Shown: positions 34,363 through 45,440 of the stretch, one piece after another
How positions within the stretch are numbered: position 1 is the first letter of the stretch
Layout: every line of letters starts with the position of its first letter
Assembly (NCBI RefSeq): GCF_000247695.1
Contig: NW_004624865.1
Location: forward strand, 4,607,361 to 4,671,360
Source: Heterocephalus glaber
Taxonomy: Eukaryota; Chordata; Mammalia; Rodentia; Bathyergidae
Direction: 5' to 3'
DNA: 64,000 bases
The notes under the pieces: generated by a model
The model's database searches: none
Seen by the model: only the letters and a program-made list of their open reading frames with translations
Told to the model about the DNA's origin: nothing
Program-made: the position numbers and the translations under genes

Positions 34363-34609
34363 TATTCAGTGCAGGACTCGTTCACAGAGAAGGACCAGCG
34401 CGCGTGCGGCCGAGTCAGGATGCTGGAAGGAAACACTCACGGCTTCCCCGTCTCCCCTCTCCCAAGGCTCTGACTCATGTGGTTTCTTTGTCACTGTAGC
34501 CTGCAGGATGGCTCACAGCGATCCCCAAGTCCTGGGTTTATGCCCTCAGCCAGCCCTGCCCCCCTGATCATGGGTGACCCTGATGACCACAAGAGACCAG
34601 CCACCTCGA

Positions 34610-35035
34610 TTTTTTTGTTTTACTTTATTGCAGTTTTTACCACTGGAATTTTTGTGGCAACAGTGCATTGAACAAGTCTGTCGGTGCTGATTTTCCAACA
34701 GCAGGTACTCACTTCCTGTCTGAACCACATTTGGTATATTTTAATTAAGAGATATACTTTTATTTATTTTTTTTAAAGGCAGGGTCTTGCTTTGTAGCCC
34801 AGGCTGAACTTAACTCACTATGTAGCCCAGGCTGGCCTTGAACTCCCTCCTGCCTTCCCCCTGCAATCCTCCTGCCTCAGCCTCCTGAGAGCTGGGATGA
34901 CAGGTGTATGCCGCCATGCCTGGCTTTTAGACATAATGCTATTACAGACTTAGTAAACTACAGTATAATGTAAACAGTACTTTTAGATACACTGGAGAAC
35001 CAGAAGCTTTGTGTGACTCGCTTTTATTGTTATGT
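34610..35035 (+). mobile_element. Tigger1-like element interrupted by a B1 SINE
   Basis: The left part (TTTTACTTTATTGCAGTTTT, GGCAACAGTGCATTGAACAAG, CCAACAGCAGGTACTCACTTC) and the right part (TTTAGACATAATGCTATTAC, GTGTGACTCGCTTTTATTG) correspond to the two ends of human Tigger1-type elements. A minus-strand B1 (34765-34925) is inserted between them. No coding core remains. Confidence 0.65.
34765..34925 (-). mobile_element. B1 SINE (inside a Tigger element)
   Basis: This is a B1 body in minus orientation, with the internal CAGGCTGGCCTTGAACTC and GCCTCAGCCTCCTGAGAGC blocks. Part of the middle is duplicated. Confidence 0.85.
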
Positions 35036-35142
35036 TCATCCAACCCCCCAATGCACCCCCTGTGGAGGTGTCCTCCAATTGAAGTCACTTGATGATATGT
35101 TGCTTCCCATCACAGTAGAAACCCCATGTGCTTAGGAATTTT

Positions 35143-35200
35143 CATGTATTGTATTGTAGTATAGTGTGTTGTGTTGTGCTGTGTTGTGTTGTATTGTATT
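35143..35200 (+). repeat. (TGTTG/TATTG)n repeat
   Basis: Pentanucleotide-like TGTTG and TATTG units next to a minus-strand tRNA-type SINE piece. Confidence 0.8.
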
Positions 35201-35204
35201 TGCA

Positions 35205-35400
35205 GTGCTGGGAATTGAACCCAGGGCCTTCGCACTGAGCTACATTCATAGTCTTTTTTATGTTTTTATTTTGATCCCAGCCCGAGCAACTTGGCAACTT
35301 AGCAACTTAGTGAGACTCTGTCTCAAAATAAAAAATATAAAGAGGCAGGGATGTAGCTCAGTGTGAAGGTCCTGGGCTCAATCCCAATATCTCATTTAAA
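35205..35400. mobile_element. Two inverted tRNA/B1-type SINE pieces
   Basis: A minus-strand tRNA-like unit (35205-35275) abuts a plus-strand B1-ID dimer 3' part (35276-35400), giving a head-to-head arrangement. The two share the AAGGCCCTGGGTTCAAT-type block in opposite orientations. Confidence 0.75.
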
Positions 35401-36139
35401 AAAACAAAAAGCCAAGGCTCAGAGAGTTGAGATTAAACGTCCAGGCCACAGAGCCTGGCGTGCAGAAACTTGGAAATATACATTAAAGCCTTGGAAGGCT
35501 TGGGGGAGTCTGATGGGAAAGAAATTGGTTTAAAAAGAAATCAGATGCCAGAGCCACATTTGGGTCCGACACTTCCAGAGAGAAAACCTTGGGCTTCCCT
35601 GTGTGGCCCATGGGCCCCTCAAGTCTTGGGGGTGAACTTCCTGGCCTGGAGCTGACCAGGAGCAGGGCAGGGTTGCCATGGTTTCCAGTGGCTGGAGCCA
35701 GGAGCCACCTGCAGCTCACAGCCACAGTGCAGGTTTGGGCCACTCGCTGAGTCAGGCTGGACCACACCCGGGCCCTTCCTTCATCTTCCTGGTCAGCCTG
35801 CATGCGTTCCTCCTGTCGGTTTGCTCATTCATGCATTCACTGTCACTCCGGCCACTTGCACGGTCGCTGATGTCCTGGCTCACTCCCTCATTCATTCACC
35901 CTTTCTCCCTTGAGTAACCATCACGCGCCAGGTCCCTCCCAGGCACAGCCCGGCAGAATCTCATTCCCACACCAGAGCAGCGGGCAGAACTCAATGGCCC
36001 CAGGTCCCCACCCACTGAGTGCTGGCCTTGGGGACTTGGAGCAGCGGTGTAGGAGCACTGTGGCTGGGCTACTGGGGCTGCAGATATACAGGCTGCAAGG
36101 AGGCTTCTGGAACATGAGGTGTGCTTGAAAACTCTGCTT

Positions 36140-36512
36140 CAGGTTTAAATTTAAAAATTGTTACAGCAAAAGCCACACTGCCACGGATCCCTCTCAGAAT
36201 CCTCCCTGGCTTTGCACACTCTCATCCCATCCTCCTCGGAGCTTTCTGCAGCAGCTCTGGAGTCCTCTTTCCTAAGTGTCCTTAGCTGCACTGTCCTGGC
36301 TGCCTCCATGTCCTGAACAAATTCAAAATGTCTCCCTTTCATGGTCATTGTGACTTCGGGGAAGAGCAGGAAGTTGCAGTGTCAGATCCGGTGACTAAGG
36401 TGGACGAGGACACAGCGTTGTGTTCTTATTTGACAGAAATTTCTATAAACCTTTTGAAGCAATTCGAGACATCCACAAAGACACTCATGAAAGAGGACTC
36501 CGTTGCTGCCTT
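36140..36512 (-). mobile_element. Mariner-derived fold-back element, one arm truncated
   Basis: The minus strand encodes the mariner transposase tail (LLFPEV, MTMKGRHFEFVQDMEAA, RKEDSRAAA). At about 36460 the orientation flips and a short plus-strand piece of the same sequence follows (TTTTGAAGCAATTCGAGAC...AAAGAGGACTCC). The junction equals the one in the element at 15081-15724 read in the opposite direction. The right arm ends early, at about 36512. Confidence 0.7.
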
Positions 36513-36519
36513 GGAAACA

Positions 36520-37340
36520 CTGATTCGAACACTCACCCTATTTCTGGCCCCAGGCGCGTGCTCTGGAGATGTGAGGTGACCTGTCTTGAGCGGGATGGGA
36601 CAGGGTGGTGACCGCACCAGTGGTGGAAATTCAGGCTGAGCTGTGTGGAAATGGGGGCTCCCAGGTCCTTTGAGCTCACTCCAGGATTGGCCAAGAGCTG
36701 CATGCAGTGGAGACTCACAGGACCCGGTGGCGCCCGTGGTGCCTTCGACTGCCTGTCCTTGGGCCCTGGCACTGCCCACGAATCCACCGGGGCAGGGAGC
36801 CAGGCGCGTGCAGGGGCTCTCACACTGTGAGCAGCAGGTGCTGCTCAGCATCCCCACAGGGCCCTGGTCACCTTTCCCCGAAGCCCGAACCTGCCCTGCC
36901 CCAGTGGCTCATGGGAGTGGGCACCATAGGCCGACCCAGCCTCAGTCCATCCTGTGGCCACCGGTAGGGATAACTCAGCCCCAGGCAAGTCATCTGGGGG
37001 ACCCTGTTATGAGAGCCCCCTGGGATAGCTCTCTGTCCGGGCACTGCTCACAGGGTCCCTGTGAGGAGGGACCACTGTTCCCCAAGCAACCCAAGGAAGG
37101 ATTAGGGGACACTCAGCCCTCACATCTGGGAAGAGGTGCAGGGAGTGAGAACTCAGAGTTCCCAACTCAGTGACTCTGCTCCCCAGCATGACCTGGGAGC
37201 CCCCAGCGTCACCCACTCACATCCCAGGCCACACCGGCCCTCAAGAGGCTGCATGAAAAGAACCATCCCTCCCTGTAGCTCAGCACACGCTTGACCTCCC
37301 CAGCCTTCCCCTCTTGACCACACGTGAGTGGATGAAAGGG
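36520..37340. other. GC-rich unique sequence, no gene recognised
   Basis: Overlapping chance frames occur on both strands. No repeat or coding signature is seen. Confidence 0.3.
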
Positions 37341-37344
37341 TGAT

Positions 37345-37530
37345 GGGAAAAGGACAAGCTAGGCCTGCGATCCCAGCCCTTTGGGAGACTGAGGCAGGAT
37401 GACTGAAATTTCAGCCCAGCCTGGGCCACATAGTAACTCAGTGAGACCCTGTCCCAAAAATAAATAAATAAATAGGGCTGGGATGTAGCTCTGTGTGAAG
37501 GCCCTGGGTTCAACCTTTAGTGCCAGGAGG
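37345..37530 (+). mobile_element. B1-ID dimer SINE
   Basis: Plus-strand dimer with AAATAAATAAATAAAT linker. Confidence 0.85.
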
Positions 37531-38144
37531 AAATCAAAAGGCAAACAAAAGCCAGAGCAACTCAAAGCCCTGTTCAGCCCAGTAGGCTGTCTCTCTGGGG
37601 CGGAAGTTGGTTGGGTTTGTGGGTCCCCCTGACTGGGCAGGTCGTGGGGAGTGGAGGAGGCCCAATGTGCTGAGGGCGTCCTCTGGCCACAGCTATATTA
37701 AGATCAGTAACATCGTGCAGCAAACATCTGAATCATCACGAGCCTTGCCGGCCGGGGTTTGAATATGCATGAGAAGCTGCCCAGAAACGACTAAAATACA
37801 CACGCGACTCACAGATAGTCAGAAAGCAAGCCAGCTCCGGGTGACAGGCAACCAAAGGCAGCCTGGCTGGGGACGGGGTGCAGCCACTGCTGAGAACCTG
37901 TCACAGCAACGCGCAGGTCAGGAAATTCGACGGCGCTCCTCAGAAAGCCTCCCACGCCAACAGCTCCTGCATCGTTCGCCAGGGCGGTTGCCAAGCAGCT
38001 GGGAGGTGTGGGGTCAGGATGAGGCACTCTCAATGCTGCGTTCCTGAAAATCACACGCACCCCCTCTTCCCAGGGACAGCAGGTTCCACTTTCTTCTCTG
38101 TGACTGCGGTGAAGAATAATCACGTAATCAAAGTCTCCAAAATG

Positions 38145-38325
38145 CTACTCTGTGATCCTGGCACTCTTGGAGGCCGAGGCAGGAGGGTCTCCAAGTTTGA
38201 ACCTAGACTAGGAAACTTAGCAACTTAACAAGAACCTGTCTCAAAATAAAATAATAAAAAAGGGCTAGGGATGTAGCTCAGTGCAAAGATCCTAGGTTTC
38301 GATCTTTAGTACCCTAAAATAATTT
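38145..38325 (+). mobile_element. B1-ID dimer SINE
   Basis: Plus-strand dimer (GGCACTCTTGGAGGCCGAGG ... CCTAGGTTTCGATC). Confidence 0.8.
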
Positions 38326-38704
38326 TAAAAATTGCTGCTGGTTGGTTTAAGTTTGTTTGGGAGTGGCTGATTGTCAAAGTATCGAAATAAGTATAGGCCG
38401 AAAGCAAAGTGCACAGGGTGTAGGCCTGAGGGCTGGCACTGACAAGTGAAGGTAGGGCCTGGGAGTGGCAGCAGGGGGCACAGAGGGAGCCACAGCCAAC
38501 CCCACACTCAGGGAGTGGAAGAGAGAGCTCTTGAGAGGAGGCGATGTGCTGAGAAACAGAAGCTGAATCCCATTATGGAGCCTGACGGGCTCACTCAAGA
38601 AGTAAAAAATTTTAAATGTGCCTGGCACCCGGGACTGCTGGGAATCATCCCTGCTGGAAGTAGTGCAGGGCTCCATCTCCTAGGCAGGAGCGAAGTCCTC
38701 CATT

Positions 38705-38835
38705 CGTGCACTACGCATTGCCCAAGCGCTTACTCTGTGACCGTGGGCAGACTGCTGGGGTTTCAGTGGCCATCCTGATCCCAGCCCCTGTCCTCACAGA
38801 GGTCTGGCAAGGGAGACAGAGACTGATTGGGTCAA
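38705..38835 (+). mobile_element. LINE-2 3' end remnant
   Basis: CCCAAGCGCTTACTCTGTGA CC ... CTGTCCTCACAGAGGTCTGG CAAGGGAGACAGA resembles an L2 3' end. Confidence 0.45.
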
Positions 38836-39412
38836 TAAGGACCACACAGATGGAAGCCACATGGGCACCAGCGGGCAGCCTCCGACACAGGACAGTGGGG
38901 AGAAGGACCCTGGGTACAGCTGGAGCAAGGGTGGGAGACAGACTCCGCAGGGAAGGGGAGAGGGCAGTGTCTGGCTACCAGGGGCTGGTGTGGGCAGCAG
39001 GGGGCACCTCTGAGGTCCAGCTGACCTGGAACCCGGCACTAGGGTCTCCATCAGGGCCTCCTCCATGGCCTGCGTTCCAAGGCCTGGTCAGAGCCACTGG
39101 GCCAAACCAGTGTTCTGACCTGAGTTTGGTCCCCAGAACCACATGTGCTCGTAGATGGGGCTTTTGGAAGCTGATTGGACGATGGGGGCTTAGAACTGAC
39201 TGCTGTTGGGAGGCGGGGCCTGATGGAAGGGGCGGCCCTGGGGGTGTGGCCTGGAAGCATTTATCTCCCTCCTCAGGGCCTCCCTGTCTCTCTGCTTCCA
39301 GTGTCCATGATGTGAACAGCTCTGTTCCACCAGACCCTTCCTTCCACCATTCCACCCTGCCTGGAGCCATCCAACCATGAACTGCAACCATGAGCCAAAA
39401 TATGAAAGTTTT

Positions 39413-39495
39413 CTTTTTTTTGGCTCCGGGGACCAAACTCAGGTCCTTGCGCTTTTGAGGCAAGTGGCGGAACCACTGAGCTAAATCCCGGGCCC
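39413..39495 (-). mobile_element. ID SINE in LTR
   Basis: Minus-strand ID. It forms a nested pair with 39515-39613 inside the LTR. Confidence 0.9.
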
Positions 39496-39514
39496 ATATA
39501 CAATAGAGTCTGCT

Positions 39515-39613
39515 TCTTTTTGTTTTGTTTTGTTTTTTGGTACCAGGGATCGAACTCGGAAGCTTGTGCTTGGGAGGCAGGCGGCAGAATCACTGAGCTA
39601 AATTCCCAGACCC
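39515..39613 (-). mobile_element. ID SINE in LTR
   Basis: Minus-strand ID with a TTTTG-rich tail. The outer duplication TGAGCCAAAATA encloses both IDs. Confidence 0.9.
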
Positions 39614-39689
39614 GTGAGCCAAAATAAACCTCTCCTCCTTTAAGTTGTAAATGTTTTGTCCCAGCAACAAAAAAGTGACTAAGACAAGA

Positions 39690-39724
39690 TATGATATATA
39701 TATATATACACATACATACATATG
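39690..39724 (+). repeat. (TA)n/(CATA)n tract
   Basis: A TA run followed by CATA units immediately after the LTR that ends at 39686. Confidence 0.8.
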
Positions 39725-41327
39725 TACTAATCCCCCCAAAGGAATGAATTACTATGCATCACAAACATGTACTAATCCAAAAAGCAAAGAAAATGAGATG
39801 TAAACATTCAAAACGAAAACCTTCTGACAGTGTAGCCAATGCATGTGCCAGCAGGAGCCTGGCCTGGGCGCATTAGCAATTGGGTCTCATCTCAGTCTGG
39901 CTGTCACTACGGCCCACACAGCCCCGCGTGGCCAGCAGAGCCCCGACTGCAGGCAGAGTGCCGCCGGCCAGCACATGGAAAGCGGGCTGCTCCGGCGCAC
40001 CGGGCACTGGACTCTGGAGTCCACACTGCCCCCTCCTTCACTGCGGGCCCACAGGCAGCACCCAGGACCAGGGTCCCAGCCAGCGGCACAGCAGCCCTGC
40101 CTCTCCGATCGTGGGAGAGTGACGTGGAGCTGGTGACCGCGGCCACGCCAGCTGGCAGCAATCGCCTCAGAAGCAGAGATGATGAGGCGCAGAGTCCCCT
40201 GGGCCTTGTCCAGAATCTTTCTCTGGGAAACCCACACCGTCTCCCCAGCTGCGTCTTGGGCTGTGTGGAGTGGAGAAAAGGTTTTAGGGGGAGCTTACGC
40301 CGCGATGGCTGGTGACACTCCCAGTGCAGCGCCAGGCGCCTGGTGCCGGAGCTGCCTTCCCACGGGCGCCAGGTGGGAGGCTCTGAAAGCTTCTCCTCGC
40401 TCATCTTTCTGGAGAAGCCAGGAGACACCCCAGATGCTGAGATCGCCTCCTGGGTTCCAGGAGGGGCAGGCAGCCCCTCAGGGCAGGGCGAGGCCATTCC
40501 AGGACCCTGCTCACAGCGCTGTCCCGAGAAAGCCGGGACCGGGCCATTGCCTGAGAGCCCGTGCGCAGTAACTCCGGGTCAGCGCTCTCAGAGGCCCTGG
40601 TCCCGTTTGATGCGGTACCTCCAGGCCCCAGAAGGGGACCACAGACTCAGATGCCTCCCACAAAAGCCAGGATAGAGCCCAAACTCCACACAACCTGGCA
40701 TCGGGCCCAAAAAACAGCACTGTTTCAGAAGGAAACGCATCCCTCTTTCCTTAACCCGCACCACCTGAGCCAGCGCGCTGGGCCTGGGGACACCTCACAG
40801 AGAGACAGACATCGCCTTCTTAGGAAGCTGGGGTCGTCCCAGAGGAAGGGCCGGAATGGGGCCCGCGGTGTCCCCTGGAGGCTCTGGGCGTAACCCTACC
40901 TCTGCCACCAGCACTAGCCTTCTGCTCTCTGGGCCTCAGTTTCCCCATGTGTAAAGATGAGGCAAACCCGTTCGCCATGCACAGTTGTTTAGAAGCTGGA
41001 GTGAAATTGCTCAGGACATCAGAGGGGACCTCAAGTAGCAGGAGCCAGGACCGCAGGCTCGAGGGGCCCTGGGGGACGGGAAGAAGGGGGCTGTGGCCCG
41101 GGCTGAGGGAGCGGGGTCCCCTCCTGCCCTCCTCCAACAGTCCGGAGGTTCTTCCCTGCCCCCTTCCCTCGGCTCCCACCTGCTCCTGAAGCTCACCTGG
41201 AAGCCACTGCTTCCGCCCAGGTGGGCAAACTTCACATACAAAGGACCAGGGAGGAGCTCGGCCAGGCTCTGGAAGCTGCCTGGTCTTTGTCTCAGCCCCC
41301 AGCTCTGTGTTCAGTGACCCCCAGATC
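39725..41327. other. GC-rich unique sequence, no gene recognised
   Basis: CpG content rises around 39950-40150. Frames of up to 210 codons overlap on both strands without recognisable domains. One MIR remnant lies at 40918. Confidence 0.3.
40918..40962 (-). mobile_element. MIR SINE fragment
   Basis: CTCTGGGCCTCAGTTTCCCC ATGTGTAAAGATGAGG, inverse MIR. Confidence 0.6.
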
Positions 41328-41480
41328 CTGGACAAATAAATAGACATGGCTCTGTTCCAACAGGACTTTATTGTGGACCCAGAAATTTGCATTTTACGTA
41401 CTTTTTGCTGGTCACAAAATGTAATTCTTTCTTTGAGATTTTTTCCAAACATTTAAAAGTATAAAAACTGTTCTTAACTC
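41328..41480 (+). mobile_element. hAT-Charlie-like DNA transposon fragment
   Basis: GGCTCTGTTCCAACAGGACT TTATTGTGGACCC and the following ATTTTTTCCAAACATTTAAA and AAAACTGTTCTTAAC resemble the 3' half of a common mammalian non-autonomous hAT-Charlie repeat. This is assigned from memory of the consensus and is old and diverged. Confidence 0.5.
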
Positions 41481-42349
41481 ATGGGATGGACGGAAGCAGG
41501 TCGGGGGAGGAGGGACAGATGGGGCTCCTGGAGCCAGAGTTTGTCCACCCTCCTTGGGGTCCTGGGCCCGGCGCCAGCCCCATGGGAGTGCTTCTTGGAA
41601 ATGCAGAATGGTGGCCCTCCCAGCCTCACAGATCCAAAATCTACATTTTCACAAAATCTCCAATGACTCAGGTGTGCTTAAAAGTAAAACAAAAACAAAA
41701 AAACCCTGGCTGCTCAGCGTCCCTCCCAGAGATTCTAATTTAATAGGAATGGGGTACAACCTATCAGTAGGAGTTCTTAAAGCTGGGGCAGAGGCGACAG
41801 GACCTTCAGAGTACTCTGGGGACAGCTAGGGACACAAGGCACCACCCCACATCTGCCATGCTGTCTGTCCCTCCGAAGCCAGGGACACCTCCTTGTCCCT
41901 TGCAGCTCACCCTGAGCACACGGAGATGACCTCAGCTCTCTCCCAAGACTTCCCCTGCAGGGATCCCCTCCAGATGACAGCTGCCACCCTCTCCACCCTC
42001 CACCTACCCTTGCCAAAAGCATCCACACCCCAAGGCTTTCCAGTCCTGGAGCACAGACCTAGAAGGACCCTGGGGAACCATGGGAAAATTGAGTGGGGAG
42101 GGGAAGTGTCCCCAGATGGTGGCTGACAGGACAGACCCCTTCCCCGTCTACACCTCTGTCCCCTTCCTGTCCCCAACACTGGCATCTCAGGGGAGGGAAG
42201 AGCAGAATTCTGGGGCTGGTAGATGGTGGCAAGCTGCGGACAGTGTGACAGTGTCCTGTACCCACTCCCTGCACGCTCAGCCCAGATCTGTGGAGGGTGG
42301 GCTGAGGGCCAGTGCCATGGCCTCCTTCCAAGCGCAGAGAAACAGAGCC

Positions 42350-42520
42350 AGCTGCCATTTATTGAGCACTTACTAAGTGGCAGGTGCTGTCCCAAGAACC
42401 AGGGTTCTCCGAGGTCATTGTTTTATATCCAAATTTAACAAATAGTCAGATGGGGATCAACAAGACTGAGGCCACACAGCTAGCAGGAGAATGGTGGGAG
42501 AGATACACTAGTGAAAAGCC
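42350..42520 (+). mobile_element. MIR SINE
   Basis: CATTTATTGAGCACTTACTA AGTGGCAGGTGCTGT and the downstream ACTGAGGCCACACAGCTAGCA mark an ancient tRNA-derived MIR. Confidence 0.8.
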
Positions 42521-42887
42521 CTTAAGCTCCTGCACCTCCAATCTTGTCCTCGTGCCCTGAGCTCAAACCAGGTCTGTCTGTTCATCCCCTGAGCTCAGAC
42601 AAGGCTGGCAGGGGACCCGGGGGGCCGGGCTTAGGGCTGTCCATGAAGCAGATGCCTCAGAGAGATCTGAGTGGAAGGGTGGGCTAGGATGCACCCCCTC
42701 TCCCTGCCCCTCTCCCTGAAGCCCCCTTGTGAGCCCAAGGAGAGCCTGTGGCCGAAGACCCCCTGGCATCCCCAAGAAGAAACCCCAGACTGAAACTCGG
42801 GCCTGTTTCTCCATCGGTAAAATGGGACACTTGTCTAGCACGGTCACCAGAAAGAACAGGAAGAAGTTGTGCAAAAGTCCCCAGACA

Positions 42888-42980
42888 GGGGCCAGGGATT
42901 TAGCTCAGTGGTTTCACCGCCTGCTGCGTGAGCGCAAGGACCCGAGTTCGATCCCCGGTACCAAAAAAAAACAAAAAACA
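42888..42980 (+). mobile_element. ID SINE
   Basis: Full-length ID with A-rich tail, flanked by AAAGTCCCCA on both sides. It lies about 530 bp beyond the KCNF1 stop. Confidence 0.95.
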
Positions 42981-43175
42981 AAGTCCCCACGCAGGTGACA
43001 ATTAAATGGTGACCTCACTGTTCCTCAGGCTCTGTCACTTCTCCCCTCCCCCAGCCCTGGGGTGCTGGAAGCCAGCTTCACCCCCGAAGGAAAAGAAGGA
43101 AGATGTCACCTGGGGAGCCTCCCGGAACATGGCCAGGCGCCTGGGCGCCGCACCCTGCCTGCCTCGGAGCCCCTC

Positions 43176-43181
43176 TTTAAT
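43176..43181 (-). terminator. Candidate polyadenylation signal ATTAAA for KCNF1
   Basis: Read on the minus strand, an ATTAAA hexamer lies about 330 nt past the KCNF1 stop codon. It is the nearest recognised variant of the poly(A) signal on that strand. No AATAAA is seen between it and the stop. Hexamers occur often by chance, so the assignment is tentative. Confidence 0.25.
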
Positions 43182-43506
43182 AACCTCCTCCCTCATCCAA
43201 GGCTGCACATCTACATCCCGGCCTGGCACTGGGGTGTGGCTGAGCCACTCTCGGGGTGACACGGAAGCCACAACACAGGGGGCACACGCAGCGGGAGCTT
43301 TAGGGAAGGAGACACAGAGCCACTCCGCGCACCCCACGCGGCCCTGCACCCCTCCCACCCCTGGCCTTGCCCCTTACCCAGCCTTGCTCGGCAGAGGCGC
43401 CCCAAGGGTCTGTCTGGGGGAGGCTTGGGGACACCTGGCAGGCCTTCTCCTCTGCCCCAGGGTCTGTCGCTCCGAGGCCCAGCCGTCCCTGGTGTGGCGC
43501 CCTCCG

Positions 43507-44994
43507 TCACTTGCAGCTCTGGATCCTGGTCCTGTGGTGCTTCTCCTCGGTCAGCAGGGGGATGGAGGTATCGCTGTGGGAGAGCTTCAGCCGGCTGCCC
43601 CAGCTCGGTGCCTCCTTCCCCGCGGGCTCGGGAGGCAGGGTGTCCAGGTCGCTGCGGGAGCCGCCGGGCTTGCTGTCTCCAGCGCTGCCGGAGTTGAGCT
43701 CCATGAGCTCCAGCTCATGCTTGGCCGCGGTCTCCAGCACGCGCTGCTTGTTGTAGTACCTGACAAAGTTGTTGATGATGGGGTGGATGGGCAGGGCGAT
43801 GGCGATGACCCCGCACAGGAAGCTGATGGCCGCGTTGAGCTTGCCCAGGGTGGTCTTGGGGTAGATGTCGCCATAGCCAACGGTCGTCATGGTGATGATG
43901 GCCCACCAGAAGGACTGGGGGATGCTCTTAAACAGGGTCTCGGGGTGGCTCTGCTCCATGGTGTAACCCAGTGCCGAGAACACAAAGATGCCCACGGCCA
44001 GGTACATGAGCAGCAGCCCCAGCTCCTTGAAGCTGCGCTTGAGCGCGTAGGTGAGGGTCTGCAGCCCTGAGGAGTGGCGCGCCAGCTTGAAAATGCGCGC
44101 GATGCGCATGATGCGCAGAGCCTGCACAGCCTGCTGCACGTTGGTGAGCTCCATCATGCGTGCACCCAGGTGTGTGAGTGTGAGGCTCACGTAGAAGGGC
44201 AGGATGGCCAGCACGTCCACGATGTTCATGAAGGACAGCGCAAAGTGCAGCTTGTTGGGCGACGAGAAGAGGCGCAGCAGGTACTCCAGCGTGAACCAGC
44301 CGATGCACGCCGTCTCCACGTTCTCCAGCGTCGGGTGCTCCACGCGGTTGCCCTCCGAGTCCACTACCTGCAGCTCGGGGATGGTCCCCATGCACATGAC
44401 CACAGACGACACCAGGATGAGCAGGAAGGACAGCACGGCCACCACGCGCGCTGGGCACGACGACTCGGGCTTCTCCAGGAACTTCCACACGCGCTTCTGG
44501 CAGCAGCGCCAGCGGCCCTCGGCGGCGTCCACGCCCAGGTCGTCGAGAATGAGCTGCACGCGGCGAGCGATCTCCTCCAGCTCCTCGCGCTTCTCGCTCA
44601 GGTGGCTTTTGCAGCAGTCGTCCAGGAACCTGAGGTCCACCTTCCAGAACTCCATCTCGTTCTTGAAGCAGATGGGGCAGATGCCCTTCTTCATGTGCAC
44701 CTCCCCGAAATAGTACACCTCGACGACACACTTGAACGCGTCTGGGTCCCTGTCGAAGTAGAACTCGCGCTTGCCAGGGTCGTAGTCGTCGCACAGGGAG
44801 AAGATGGTGTCGTAGCCCCCGGCCAGGCAGTTAATGAGCTCCGCCAGCCGGGTCTCGGGGTACTGGCTGAGCAGGTCTCCGTACAGCACCTGCCTCACGC
44901 CTCCCACGTTGACCACTATCTCGATGTCCTCGCCGGTCGCCGCTGAGCCCCGGCTGTCCGGCTCCGCCAGGCTGCGCTCCCTGGCTCCGTCCAT
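43507..44994 (-). CDS. KCNF1: Potassium voltage-gated channel modifier subfamily F member 1 (Kv5.1), intronless
   Basis: The 495-codon minus-strand frame encodes an electrically silent Kv alpha subunit. In this family such subunits do not form channels alone; they co-assemble with Kv2 subunits at the plasma membrane and change their gating. Seen in the translation: an N-terminal T1/BTB tetramerisation domain (about residues 24-130, with the Cys cluster ICPICF and CCKSH); S1 about 183-204; S2 about 228-246; S3 about 251-273; S4 about 290-312 with R294, R297, R300, K303 and R306; S5 about 325-345; a pore loop with TVGYGD at 371-376; and S6 about 387-410. S6 reads PIHP (402-405) instead of the PVP hinge of conducting Kv channels, a hallmark of silent subunits. 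The start was chosen because MDG...ERSL matches the family N terminus and the ATG has A at -3 and G at +4. The frame stays open 245 codons further upstream, but that part is CpG-rich leader. There is no intron and no damage, and the length is within one residue of the human protein as I recall it. Confidence 0.97.
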   Translation of the reverse strand: MDGARERSLAEPDSRGSAATGEDIEIVVNVGGVRQVLYGDLLSQYPETRLAELINCLAGGYDTIFSLCDDYDPGKREFYFDRDPDAFKCVVEVYYFGEVHMKKGICPICFKNEMEFWKVDLRFLDDCCKSHLSEKREELEEIARRVQLILDDLGVDAAEGRWRCCQKRVWKFLEKPESSCPARVVAVLSFLLILVSSVVMCMGTIPELQVVDSEGNRVEHPTLENVETACIGWFTLEYLLRLFSSPNKLHFALSFMNIVDVLAILPFYVSLTLTHLGARMMELTNVQQAVQALRIMRIARIFKLARHSSGLQTLTYALKRSFKELGLLLMYLAVGIFVFSALGYTMEQSHPETLFKSIPQSFWWAIITMTTVGYGDIYPKTTLGKLNAAISFLCGVIAIALPIHPIINNFVRYYNKQRVLETAAKHELELMELNSGSAGDSKPGGSRSDLDTLPPEPAGKEAPSWGSRLKLSHSDTSIPLLTEEKHHRTRIQSCK

Positions 44995-45266
44995 GCTCCC
45001 GGCGCGAGCGTTCCCGCCCGGGCTGCGCGCGCCCCGCCGCCTGCGCGCGGGTTCCGGAGGGTCCCTCGGTGCGCGGCCCCCGAGGAGCCTTGAAGGGCGC
45101 TCACAGCGAGCAGCAGCCGGCCGGGGCGCACGAGGGCTGCATGCACCCCGCGGCCGGGCTCCGCGCGCGCATCCGTGCGCCCAGGGCGCGCAGGCAGGGG
45201 GTCTGGCGGCCGGCGGCCTCGCTTCGGGAGCTGGCAGTGATCTTCGGCTCTGGCTCGGCCTCCTGC

Positions 45267-45287
45267 AGCAGCACCAGGAGCAGGGTA
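45267..45287 (+). promoter_or_regulatory. Weak RE1/NRSF-like site upstream of KCNF1
   Basis: The segment contains CAGCACCA followed, with two-base spacing errors, by G..CAG, matching roughly 13 of 21 positions of the RE1 consensus bound by REST. The left half is good and the right half is poor. KCNF1 is a largely neuronal gene, so REST control is plausible. This is a motif-level suggestion only. Confidence 0.2.
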
Positions 45288-45440
45288 GGGAGGAGTGGGG
45301 GTCTCCGGGCGGGTCGCGAACACCTTCCTCTTCCCGGAGCGCGCGTGCAGCCGCCGGACCCAAGCAGTGAGCGGAGGTGCGCCGAGAGCCAACTTGCGCT
45401 CTCTGCCCGAGCGGGTCCAGGCACAATAGGAATTCCAGCC

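Larger units (their letters stand above)
39111..39686 (+). mobile_element. MaLR-like LTR carrying two ID SINEs
   Basis: It begins TGTTCTGACCTGAG and ends AAGTGACTAAGACA, with TGAGCCAAAATAAACC near its 3' end, as in the related LTRs at 18505 and 54932. Two minus-strand ID elements (39413-39495 and 39515-39613) sit in its 3' part, bracketed by TGAGCCAAAATA. Confidence 0.55.

Noticed and set aside
43006..44070. Plus-strand open frame of 354 codons
   Set aside because: It lies opposite the KCNF1 coding sequence and reflects its GC-rich codon use. It has no domain of its own.
44074..44946. Plus-strand open frame of 290 codons rich in His, Val and Leu
   Set aside because: It is the antisense shadow of KCNF1. 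The strong residue bias and lack of domains argue against a gene.
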